Source of the DNA: Candidatus Omnitrophota bacterium | GTDB lineage: Bacteria; Omnitrophota; Gorgyraeia; Tantalellales; Tantalellaceae | Direction: 5' to 3' | DNA: 12,984 bases | Assembly (NCBI GenBank): GCA_013204685.1 | Contig: JABMSC010000048.1 | Span: forward strand, 1 to 12,984 | Shown: positions 1-6,287 of the stretch, piece by piece | How the letters are laid out: each line of letters begins with the position of its first letter | Position numbering within the stretch: position 1 is the first letter of the stretch | The notes under the pieces: model-generated | Told to the model about the DNA's origin: nothing | Databases searched by the model: none | What the model saw: only the letters and a program-made list of their open reading frames with translations | Position numbers and translations under genes: made by a program

Positions 1-263
1 CAAGCATACCATGCGACGAGGTTTTTGTTTTTGCGGGATGGGATCCAAATGTCGAGTTTGCAAAGGGAACAGTCGAGACCGATGTTAAAGGCGGGATCAT
101 AGTTGATCCGGAGATGAAAACTTCCGAAAAAGGGGTTTTTGCCGCAGGTGATTGCTGCAAAAAATTGTTACATCAGATAATAACGGCTTGCGGGGATGGC
201 GCTACTGCGGCTTTTTCAGCCCGGCAGCATGTGGACGAGCTTAAGGGTGTGGCATATCATTAG
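1..263 (+). CDS. trxB: Thioredoxin reductase, C-terminal fragment (cut by left edge)
   Basis: The frame whose first full codon is at position 3 is open to a TAG at 261-263 and encodes about 86 residues of a FAD/NAD(P)-dependent pyridine nucleotide-disulfide oxidoreductase. What is visible is the typical thioredoxin reductase end: a VFVFAGWDPNVEF strand, then GVFAAGDCCKK (the FAD-binding GD motif that contacts the flavin), then QIITACGDGATAAFSA, which matches the usual Q-x-x-TA-x-GDGA-x-AA stretch that closes the FAD domain. The family moves electrons from NADPH to thioredoxin in the cytoplasm. The redox-active CxxC and the NADPH domain lie to the left of the window, so enzyme class is inferred from the tail alone. 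A related ferredoxin-dependent or alkyl hydroperoxide reductase F-like protein cannot be fully excluded. Confidence 0.85.
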   Translation, partial: SIPCDEVFVFAGWDPNVEFAKGTVETDVKGGIIVDPEMKTSEKGVFAAGDCCKKLLHQIITACGDGATAAFSARQHVDELKGVAYH

Positions 264-270
264 CGTTTCT

Positions 271-299
271 CGTTACAAATTCTGAACGAATTTCTAACG
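271..299 (+). other. Inverted repeat (hairpin) just after trxB
   Basis: Positions 271-282 pair with 288-299 as a 12-position stem carrying a single C/C mismatch (276 against 294) around a 5-nt loop. It begins 8 nt after the trxB stop codon. The stem is AT-rich and is not followed directly by a T-run; a run of six T lies about 25 nt further on, at 324-329. It could be a weak terminator, an mRNA 3'-end stabiliser or a binding site. The pairing is seen directly; the role is unknown. I see no convincing promoter between 264 and 363, so ilvD may be read through from trxB. Confidence 0.45.
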
Positions 300-350
300 G
301 GAAAAGTAGCGGACTGCGGTTAGTTTTTTATGCGCTGGATGTTGAGAAAG

Positions 351-358
351 AAGGGGGA
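351..358 (+). promoter_or_regulatory. Ribosome binding site of ilvD
   Basis: AAGGGGGA ends 5 nt before the ATG at 364. It is a strong purine-rich Shine-Dalgarno and fixes the ilvD start at that codon. Confidence 0.7.
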
Positions 359-363
359 TTTAA

Positions 364-2028
364 ATGCGTTCAGATCAGATGAAAAAGGGGCTGGAAAGAG
401 CACCGCACAGGTCTCTTTTTAAGGCGATGGCATATACTGACGAAGATATAAAAAAACCGATCATCGGTATTGCGAATTCTTTTAATGAGGTCATCCCGGG
501 ACATATCCATCTTAGAGAAATAGCCGACAAGGTCAAGGCCGGAGTGCGGATAGCCGGCGGGACGCCGATGGAATTTAATACTATCGGGGTATGTGACGGT
601 ATTGCCATGGGGCATAAAGGCATGAAATATTCTCTTCCCTCACGGGAGCTTATTGCCGATTCTGTTGAGATCATGGCTACGGCATATCCCTTTGACGGCC
701 TTGTTTGCATATGCGACTGCGACAAGATAGTGCCGGGGATGATGATGGCCATGCTCCGTCTTAATATCCCCTCAATAATTGTAAGCGGCGGACCTATGAT
801 GGCGGGAAAATTGGGCGACAAAGCCATAGACCTTATTGCTGTTTTTGAAGGGGTAGGGGCACGTTCATCGGGAAAGATAACAGATGCCCAGCTGAAGGAG
901 ATAGAAGATAAGGCGTGTCCGGGATGCGGATCATGCGCGGGGATGTTCACGGCAAACTCCATGAATTGTCTTAGTGAAGCACTGGGCCTCAGTCTTCCGG
1001 GAAATGGAACCATCCCGGCCATTGCGGATGAGAGGAAGAAGCTGGCTGAGGAAGCCGGCATCAAAGTGATGAACCTGGTAAAGAAGGATATAAAACCGAA
1101 AGACATAGCTACACAAAAAGCATTTGAGAATGCGATTACTGTGGAGATGGCGCTGGGGAGTTCCACAAATACCGTTCTTCATCTTCCTGCTATTGCCGAT
1201 GAAGCGGGAATAAAACTGGAGATGGGATTATTCAACGAGATAAGCGGACGCACGCCTAATTTGTGCCGCATATCCCCCGCGGGAAAGGATCACATGGAAG
1301 ATCTGAATGCGGCCGGAGGTGTTCCTGCGGTTATGGCGGAATTGAACAAAAAGAAACTTTTACATACGGGTATTATTACAGTAACGGGTTCGGCTGTTAA
1401 GGAAAACATTAAAGGCGCGGAGAATCTTAATACGGAAGTGATACGTCCGGCAGACGACCCTTATTCACAGGATGGGGGATTGAGTATTCTTTTCGGGAAT
1501 CTCGCCCGGGATGGATCGGTTGTCAAGAAATCAGCTGTTGATGAAAGCATGCTTGTCCATGAAGGCCCTGCGCGCGTTTTTGATTCCGAAGAAGACGCCA
1601 TGAAAGCCATAATGAAAGGCAGGATCAAAAAGGGTGATGTAATTGTTGTTCGTTATGAGGGTCCGAAAGGCGGACCGGGTATGAGGGAAATGCTCGGGCC
1701 GACAGCCGCGATCGCGGGTGAAGAGCTTGATAAAGACGTTGCCCTGATAACGGATGGACGGTTTTCCGGCGGCACGCGCGGAGCTGCGGTAGGCCACGTT
1801 TCACCCGAAGCTCAGGAAGGCGGTATTATTGCTATAGTGAACGAGGGTGATAAGATACGTATTGATATCCCCGCTAAATCACTGGAACTTATGGTTCCTG
1901 AAGAAGAGATAAAAAAACGAATGGATAAATGGCAGCAGCCGGATTATAAAATAAAAGAAGGATATTTGTACCGGTATGCCAAACAGGTAACGTCCGCTTC
2001 AACCGGAGCGATATTTAAGAAAGATTAA
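364..2028 (+). CDS. ilvD: Dihydroxy-acid dehydratase IlvD
   Basis: This 554-residue protein dehydrates 2,3-dihydroxy-isovalerate and 2,3-dihydroxy-3-methylvalerate to the 2-oxo acids that lead to valine, isoleucine, leucine and pantothenate. Family motifs are clear: KPIIGIANSFNEVIPGHIHL (31-50), CDGIAMGHKGM (77-87), SLPSRELIADSVE (90-102), CDKIVPGMMM (119-128) with the lysine expected to be carbamylated and to bind Mg, ACPGCGSCAGMFTANSMNCL (184-203), and ITDGRFSGGTRG with the active-site serine near the C-terminus. Residues 45-50 read PGHIHL rather than the PCNxHL of [2Fe-2S] enzymes, so one cluster cysteine of that class is absent, as in the E. coli enzyme. A [4Fe-4S], oxygen-sensitive enzyme is therefore inferred. 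The start is supported by the purine-rich AAGGGGGA at 351-358. No ilvB, ilvC or leu genes lie beside it. Confidence 0.97.
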   Translation: MRSDQMKKGLERAPHRSLFKAMAYTDEDIKKPIIGIANSFNEVIPGHIHLREIADKVKAGVRIAGGTPMEFNTIGVCDGIAMGHKGMKYSLPSRELIADSVEIMATAYPFDGLVCICDCDKIVPGMMMAMLRLNIPSIIVSGGPMMAGKLGDKAIDLIAVFEGVGARSSGKITDAQLKEIEDKACPGCGSCAGMFTANSMNCLSEALGLSLPGNGTIPAIADERKKLAEEAGIKVMNLVKKDIKPKDIATQKAFENAITVEMALGSSTNTVLHLPAIADEAGIKLEMGLFNEISGRTPNLCRISPAGKDHMEDLNAAGGVPAVMAELNKKKLLHTGIITVTGSAVKENIKGAENLNTEVIRPADDPYSQDGGLSILFGNLARDGSVVKKSAVDESMLVHEGPARVFDSEEDAMKAIMKGRIKKGDVIVVRYEGPKGGPGMREMLGPTAAIAGEELDKDVALITDGRFSGGTRGAAVGHVSPEAQEGGIIAIVNEGDKIRIDIPAKSLELMVPEEEIKKRMDKWQQPDYKIKEGYLYRYAKQVTSASTGAIFKKD

Positions 2029-2030
2029 AT

Positions 2031-2159
2031 AATGATTACACAGATTTTTCACCACGTAAATGCCGTATTTTGGATTACACAGATATAAAAATTGTTGCCC
2101 CACTAATCTGTGTAATCTAAACTTGTTGTTAAACATGTTAGATAATCCGTGTAATCATT
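2031..2159. repeat. Nested palindromic repeat element (MITE- or REP-like)
   Basis: The gap between ilvD and the Nudix gene is almost entirely a symmetric inverted repeat. An outer pair, 2031-2046 and 2144-2159, is complementary over 16 positions with one mismatch. An inner pair, 2073-2084 and 2106-2117, is complementary over 12 positions with none. All four arms are versions of the same GATTACACAGAT word. The spacers between outer and inner arms are both exactly 26 nt (2047-2072 and 2118-2143) and retain only weak complementarity to each other. The centre, 2085-2105, is unpaired. It carries no ORF. Words of this type recur between genes in many environmental bacterial genomes (recollection, not a search). 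The element ends 4 nt before the next ATG. Confidence 0.7.
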
Positions 2160-2163
2160 TCTA

Positions 2164-2661
2164 ATGATGCAACCATATAAATACTGTCCATACTGCACTT
2201 CAATTCTCGAAGAAAAACTTGTTGAAGGACATGATCGATCGACCTGCACGGAATGCGGCTGGATCAATTATCGTAATCCGGTCCCGGTTGTCGGTTGTCT
2301 GGTGTCCAACGAAGAAGGGGAGCTTTTGCTCATCAAAAGGGCTTTGGAGCCGGCGAAGGGCAGCTGGGCACTTCCCGGAGGGTTTGTCGAATTGGAGGAG
2401 TCTCCTCTTGAGGCCGGGGGGCGTGAGCTGAAAGAGGAAACCGGCTTGGACTCTCAGCCCGGACGCTTGATAGGCGCATATTCTCAAGAGAGCGAACTGT
2501 ACGGGGCAGTTCTTATAGTCGGGGTTGAATTCATTGTAAGTGCATATGATCTTCATCCGGGAGATGACGCAAAAGAAGCAAAATTCTTTCCGATCGACGA
2601 AATCCCGCAGATCCCATTTATAGCCCAGCGTAAGCTCGTCAAAGACTATTTAAATCTGTAA
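2164..2661 (+). CDS. Nudix hydrolase with N-terminal zinc ribbon
   Basis: The 165-residue protein opens with a zinc-ribbon: CPYC at 8-11 and CTEC at 28-31. The Nudix fold follows, with strands containing VPVVGCLVSNEEGELLLIKR and a complete Nudix box from G73 to L95 that fits G-x5-E-x7-RE-U-x-EE-x-G-U exactly (E79, R87, E88, E91, E92). The box binds the divalent metal that hydrolyses a nucleoside diphosphate linked to some moiety X. Zinc-ribbon Nudix proteins of this size are often annotated as ADP-ribose or NADH pyrophosphatase-like, but the substrate cannot be read from the sequence. Two ATG codons lie at 2164 and 2167, and neither has a recognisable Shine-Dalgarno because the repeat element runs right up to them. 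A strong terminator follows, so the gene ends its own transcription unit. Confidence 0.93.
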   Translation: MMQPYKYCPYCTSILEEKLVEGHDRSTCTECGWINYRNPVPVVGCLVSNEEGELLLIKRALEPAKGSWALPGGFVELEESPLEAGGRELKEETGLDSQPGRLIGAYSQESELYGAVLIVGVEFIVSAYDLHPGDDAKEAKFFPIDEIPQIPFIAQRKLVKDYLNL

Positions 2662-2686
2662 CTTATTATATTAAAATTACTTAGGT

Positions 2687-2721
2687 ATAGGGGCACGGCA
2701 TTTGAGTGCCCCTATTTTTTT
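2687..2721 (+). terminator. Rho-independent terminator after the Nudix gene
   Basis: A perfect 10-bp GC-rich stem, 2687-2696 (ATAGGGGCAC) paired with 2706-2715 (GTGCCCCTAT), closes a 9-nt loop and runs straight into seven T (2715-2721). It separates the Nudix gene from the biotin operon, so the operon needs its own promoter. Confidence 0.94.
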
Positions 2722-2735
2722 ATAGCTCAGGAGGG

Positions 2736-2764
2736 TTGCAATTGTAAACCAAAAATGATAAACT
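2736..2764 (+). promoter_or_regulatory. Probable promoter of the biotin operon
   Basis: TTGCAA (2736-2741), a 17-nt spacer and TAAACT (2759-2764) fit a sigma-70 promoter, with a TGA just upstream giving an extended -10 (TGn). Transcription would begin near 2771. The proposed BirA operator covers the spacer, the -10 and the start point, which is the expected geometry for repression. The -10 matches only four of six consensus bases, so the site is moderately supported. Confidence 0.45.
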
Positions 2765-2773
2765 TGTTGACAA
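2742..2773 (+). promoter_or_regulatory. BirA (biotin repressor) operator
   Basis: TTGTAAACC (2742-2750), 14 nt, then TGTTGACAA (2765-2773) matches the known BirA box, TTGTAAACC-N14/15-GGTTTACAA, with a perfect left half and two changes in the right half. It sits directly in front of bioB, where BirA carrying biotinyl-5'-AMP would repress the bioBFCDA operon when biotin is plentiful. It implies a bifunctional BirA with an N-terminal DNA-binding domain elsewhere in the genome. Confidence 0.87.
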
Positions 2774-2774
2774 T

Positions 2775-3695
2775 ATGAATAAACAAGATGCTGAGAGGAT
2801 CATAAAAATGCCGCTTGAGGAACTTCTTTTGCTCGCGAATAGAACCCGGAGTGAAGAAGTTGGGCGCGAGATCGAGATCTGCGGTGTGGTAAACGCAAAA
2901 TCCGGCAAGTGCAGTGAAGACTGCAAGTTTTGTGCTCAATCCGGCCATTATTCCACCGAGCTGAATGAATTCTCACTCAGGAGCAAAGACGATATTGTCT
3001 CTGAAGCAATTGAAGCCAAACGAAACGGTTCCGATAGATTTGGTATTGTTACCAGCGGTAACCGTCTTACCCGGGATGAAATCAGAAGAATCGCGGAAGC
3101 GATCTCTGAGATCAGGAAACGAGTCGACATAATTCCATGCGCCTCTCTAGGGGCTTTAGACGCCGATTCATTTGCCATTCTGAAAGAAGCGGGACTCTCG
3201 CGATACCACCATAACCTGGAAACTTCCGAAAGATTTTATCCTCAGATCGTTTCAACGCACGATTACAGCGAGCGGGTTAACACTATCAGAAATGCCGCCG
3301 AAGCGGGGCTTGAAGTTTGTTCAGGTGGAATATTCGGCCTGGGAGAGACGTGGGAAGACAGGATCGATATGGCGTTCTTGCTTAAGGCGATGAAGGTGGA
3401 TTCGGTTCCGATGAATTTTCTTGTTCCCATAAAAGGGACCCCGCTTGAGAACGCTCCTCCGATATCACCCCTTGAAGCTATAAGAACGATAGCGCTTTTC
3501 AGGCTTATCCTGAAGGGGGTTACGATAAAGGTTGTTGCGGGGCGCGAGACTGTTCTAAAAGATTTTCAGGGGATGATGTATTCTGCGGGTGCGAACGGAA
3601 TGATGGTCGGCGGGTATTTAACTATTGCGGGACGATCGCCTGAGGAGGATCAGGCCCTGATCGGAGAGATAAAAAAATTATGGAACGAAGAATAG
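2775..3695 (+). CDS. bioB: Biotin synthase BioB (radical SAM), anaerobe type
   Basis: BioB inserts sulfur into dethiobiotin to form biotin, the last pathway step. The radical SAM cysteines are C46, C50 and C53 (CSEDCKFC), followed by AQSGHYST. Family motifs include CASLGAL (122-128), RYHHNLETSERFY (143-155), VCSGGIFGLGET (181-192), NFLVPIKGTPLE (214-225) and AGRE (255-258). C122 and C182 match two auxiliary-cluster ligands of the E. coli enzyme. The third, Cys97 in E. coli, falls on a glycine in RFGIVTSG, as in the anaerobe-type (type II) BioB reported to carry a [4Fe-5S] cluster. Length is 306 residues. The start is uncertain. ATG 2775 keeps an N-terminal helix present in relatives but has no Shine-Dalgarno and touches the operator. 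ATG 2808 has GAGAGGA 8 nt upstream and would give 295 residues. The gene overlaps bioF by 16 nt. Confidence 0.96.
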   Translation: MNKQDAERIIKMPLEELLLLANRTRSEEVGREIEICGVVNAKSGKCSEDCKFCAQSGHYSTELNEFSLRSKDDIVSEAIEAKRNGSDRFGIVTSGNRLTRDEIRRIAEAISEIRKRVDIIPCASLGALDADSFAILKEAGLSRYHHNLETSERFYPQIVSTHDYSERVNTIRNAAEAGLEVCSGGIFGLGETWEDRIDMAFLLKAMKVDSVPMNFLVPIKGTPLENAPPISPLEAIRTIALFRLILKGVTIKVVAGRETVLKDFQGMMYSAGANGMMVGGYLTIAGRSPEEDQALIGEIKKLWNEE

Positions 3696-4828
3696 AGAAA
3701 TTTCTTGCTGAAAGGAAGAGCGAGGATCTTTTTAGAAGCCTTACCCGGGTTTCCGGTCATAATAGAGGGAAGATAACCGTCGGGGAGAAAGAATATATCA
3801 ACTTTTCTTCCAACGATTATTTAGGGCTTGCTTCGCACCCGCGTCTTAGAGATGCGGCAGCAAAAGCTCTTGATTCCGGAGTAGGTTCTTCCGCGTCGCG
3901 TCTCATGACAGGAAGCACTTCACACCACCATCTACTCGAAAAAAAGACAGCCGAGTTCAAGAATAAAGAAGCAGCGCTTGTTTTTAACTCCGGATACCAG
4001 GCGAATGTCGGAGTTATCAGCGCGCTTTTTGGTAAGGACGATTGCATTTTTTCCGACAGATTTAATCATGCGAGTATTGTCGACGGAGCGAGGCTCTCCG
4101 GAGCAAAACTTTTAAGGTTCAGGCATAATGATGTGCGGCATCTTGGATCTCTCCTGAAGGATGAAAGGGCAAAACACAAGAAGGCCCTTATAGTGACTGA
4201 AACTGTTTTCAGCATGGATGGGGATATGGCCCCGGTCGATGAGATCATAAAACTTAAAGAAAAATACGATTGTGTTTTTATGGCGGACGAGGCTCATTCA
4301 ACCGGGGTTTTTGGTGAAGATGGAAGCGGTGTTATAAGCGGTAAGGCCCTTTCGGGAAGTGTTGATATCATTATGGGAACATTCAGTAAGGCCCTGGGGG
4401 GCTTTGGGGCATATGTTGCAAGTTCCGGACTTGTCGCTGATTATCTGGTTAACACCTGCAGAAGTTTTATTTATTCGACATCTTTGCCGTTACCGGTCAT
4501 CGCGGCTGACATTGCCGCGCTTGACGTGCTGAGGGAGGAGCCTTACAGGCGCCGGGAGCTCCTTTCAAATGCTGACTATTTAAGGGGGAAGTTAAAGGAC
4601 CGTGGTTTTGATGTTCGGGGGGAATCGCAGATAATCCCCGCTATTATAGGCGATACCGAAAAGACCATCGATATAAGTGAGTTCCTTAAATCTAAAGGGT
4701 ACTGGGTGACTCCGGTAAGGCCGCCAACCGTTCCCCGCAACGGATCGCGCCTCAGGATCTCAATAAGTTACGATCACGACCGGTCTATATTGGACGAATT
4801 TATAGAGGACATAGCCGCATATGGATAA
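3680..4828 (+). CDS. bioF: 8-amino-7-oxononanoate synthase BioF
   Basis: This PLP-dependent alpha-oxoamine synthase condenses pimeloyl-ACP (or -CoA) with L-alanine, releasing CO2, to give 8-amino-7-oxononanoate (KAPA). It is 382 residues, usual for the family. Visible motifs are NFSSNDYLGLASHP (41-54), GVGSSASRLMTGST (67-80), FNHASIVDGARLS (128-140) with H130 expected to stack on PLP, DEAHSTGVFG (203-212) with D203 and H206, and GTFSKALGGFGAYV (233-246) with K237 as the Schiff-base lysine. Related enzymes (2-amino-3-ketobutyrate CoA ligase, 5-aminolevulinate synthase) share the fold, but the operon makes BioF the clear call. The gene starts inside the end of bioB, with GGAGAG at 3663-3668 as ribosome site, and its end overlaps bioC by 8 nt, so translation is probably coupled. 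Confidence 0.96.
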   Translation: MERRIEKFLAERKSEDLFRSLTRVSGHNRGKITVGEKEYINFSSNDYLGLASHPRLRDAAAKALDSGVGSSASRLMTGSTSHHHLLEKKTAEFKNKEAALVFNSGYQANVGVISALFGKDDCIFSDRFNHASIVDGARLSGAKLLRFRHNDVRHLGSLLKDERAKHKKALIVTETVFSMDGDMAPVDEIIKLKEKYDCVFMADEAHSTGVFGEDGSGVISGKALSGSVDIIMGTFSKALGGFGAYVASSGLVADYLVNTCRSFIYSTSLPLPVIAADIAALDVLREEPYRRRELLSNADYLRGKLKDRGFDVRGESQIIPAIIGDTEKTIDISEFLKSKGYWVTPVRPPTVPRNGSRLRISISYDHDRSILDEFIEDIAAYG

Positions 4829-5585
4829 GTCGATAATCACAAAAAACTTTTCAAAAAATGCGTATACGTACGACAGTTACGCTCTTATTCAGAATAATTG
4901 CGCAGAGAAATTGCTAGCTCATATAAACGGGCGGAAAGTCTCAAGCATTTTAGAGCTTGGCTGCGGGACGGGTTCCTATACGAAGCTTTTAGAGAGGCGC
5001 TATGAAGATGCCGCTATAACGGCGTTGGATATATCCGGCAGCATGGTAGATGTTGCGCGGAAAAAAGCCGGGGATAAAAGAGTTGAATTTGTTGTGGCTG
5101 ACGGAGAGACTTTGCCGGTGCCGGGTAAGTTCGATCTTATTACTTCAAATGCGAGTTTTCAGTGGTTTTCTGATCTGGACAGGACCTTTGAAGCTTTGTC
5201 CGGGAGGATTACGGAAGGCGGGGTCTTTTGCTTTTCGATGTACGGGCCCGAGACATTTTGCGAACTTAAGGAAGTACTAATACATCATTTTGGAGAAAGG
5301 CGGTGGCTTAGTTCAAGTGGATTTCCTTCCCGGGATAGAGTGGAGTCTTTGTTGAAAAAATATTTTAGAGATTACGATATGACGGAGGAGAAGTTTTCTG
5401 TAGAATTTCCAAGTTTGCGGGATTTTTTGCATGACATTAAGCATAGCGGCACCAGGGGTGAAGGTCTCGGAGACAATGTCTTTCTTGGCAAATATATGAT
5501 GCGTGACATGGAGAAGACATATATAGAGAAGTTCGGTGGGATAATAGCCACACATCATGCCTTTTTTTGTAAGGCAGAGGTATGA
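4821..5585 (+). CDS. bioC: Malonyl-ACP O-methyltransferase BioC
   Basis: BioC uses S-adenosylmethionine to methylate the free carboxyl of malonyl-ACP, disguising it so that fatty acid synthase can elongate it to pimeloyl-ACP methyl ester. The 254-residue protein begins with the BioC signature of a basic, Phe/Tyr-containing helix (KNFSKNAYTYDSYALIQ, 8-24). A class I methyltransferase core follows: motif I ILELGCGTGSYT (43-54), the acidic residue D70 after strand 2 that should bind the SAM ribose, ADGETLP (93-99), and FDLITSNASFQWFSDL (104-119), which is highly characteristic of BioC. GAGGA at 4805-4809 is a fair ribosome site. Its presence shows that pimelate is made by the methyl-ester route rather than by BioW or BioI, so a separate demethylating esterase is required. 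Confidence 0.93.
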   Translation: MDKSIITKNFSKNAYTYDSYALIQNNCAEKLLAHINGRKVSSILELGCGTGSYTKLLERRYEDAAITALDISGSMVDVARKKAGDKRVEFVVADGETLPVPGKFDLITSNASFQWFSDLDRTFEALSGRITEGGVFCFSMYGPETFCELKEVLIHHFGERRWLSSSGFPSRDRVESLLKKYFRDYDMTEEKFSVEFPSLRDFLHDIKHSGTRGEGLGDNVFLGKYMMRDMEKTYIEKFGGIIATHHAFFCKAEV

Positions 5586-5591
5586 GTTGAG

Positions 5592-6287
5592 ATGAATAAA
5601 GGAATATTTATTACAGGAACCGATACAGGTGTCGGGAAAACCGTTGTAACGGGTCTCCTGGGGCGTTATCTGCTGGATGAAGGCGTGAATGCTGTTACCC
5701 AGAAATGGATACAGACCGGATGCGACAGCGTCTCTGAAGATATAATAGCGCATGAGAAATTGATGGGAGAAGGCTCCGGGAGGTTCAAAGAATTCTATCC
5801 GGATATGGCGCCGTATATTTTCAAATATCCGGCTTCACCGCACCTGGCTGCTTCTCTGGAAGGGGAGAATATCGATCCGGTGAAAATAACAGGATCCTTT
5901 TACCGTCTTTCGGATAAATTCGACATTGTTTTAGCTGAGGGTGCGGGAGGGGTAATGGTTCCTCTTAACGGAGAGATGACAATTTCTGATATTGCCGGAG
6001 AGCTGAAATTGCCGGTGCTTATTGTTGCAGAAAACAGGCTTGGAGCAATAAACCAGACTCTTCTTACTGTAGAAGCAGTAAGGGTCAGAAACTTAAAAAT
6101 CCTGGGAATTGTGTTCAACCGCCCATCCTCAAGCGGGGATGAATTTATTCTTAATGATAACCTGAAAATTATCGAAAAACTCTCCGGTGAGAGAGTTTTT
6201 GGGGAACTTCCATACAGTGAAGACATTTTCAAGCTGCATGAAGATTTCAGGACGATAGGGAAAGACATATGGGAAATGATCTCGTAA
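5592..6287 (+). CDS. bioD: Dethiobiotin synthetase BioD
   Basis: BioD closes the ureido ring of 7,8-diaminononanoate using CO2 and ATP, giving dethiobiotin. The 231-residue protein has the P-loop GTDTGVGKT at 9-17, an acidic EGAGGVMVPL loop, and the NRLGAINQT and NRPS stretches expected of the family, the last near the nucleotide base. The segment usually written KPxxSG, whose lysine contacts substrate, reads KWIQTG (38-43): the lysine is kept, while proline and serine are replaced by tryptophan and threonine. It starts 6 nt after the bioC stop, with AGAGG at 5576-5580 as a possible ribosome site, and its last 19 nt overlap bioA. Confidence 0.94.
   Translation: MNKGIFITGTDTGVGKTVVTGLLGRYLLDEGVNAVTQKWIQTGCDSVSEDIIAHEKLMGEGSGRFKEFYPDMAPYIFKYPASPHLAASLEGENIDPVKITGSFYRLSDKFDIVLAEGAGGVMVPLNGEMTISDIAGELKLPVLIVAENRLGAINQTLLTVEAVRVRNLKILGIVFNRPSSSGDEFILNDNLKIIEKLSGERVFGELPYSEDIFKLHEDFRTIGKDIWEMIS

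Noticed and set aside
375..1166. A 263-codon open frame on the minus strand inside ilvD.
   Set aside because: It is antisense to an unmistakable ilvD, has low-complexity composition without a domain pattern, and is explained by codon bias of the sense gene. The same applies to the long antisense frames inside lpdA (8560-9246) and amrS (11176-11898).
2084..2163. A promoter for the Nudix gene, for example GATAAT at 2141-2146.
   Set aside because: No -35-like element lies at a workable distance, and the hexamer is part of the repeat arm, so I cannot support it.
2755..2778. A seven-codon reading frame (MINLLTI) whose TGA overlaps the ATG of bioB at 2775, resembling a translationally coupled leader peptide.
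   Set aside because: It lies inside the BirA operator and mostly upstream of the probable transcript start, the AGGAGGG at 2729-2735 is too far away (19 nt) to serve it well, and a frame this short arises easily by chance.
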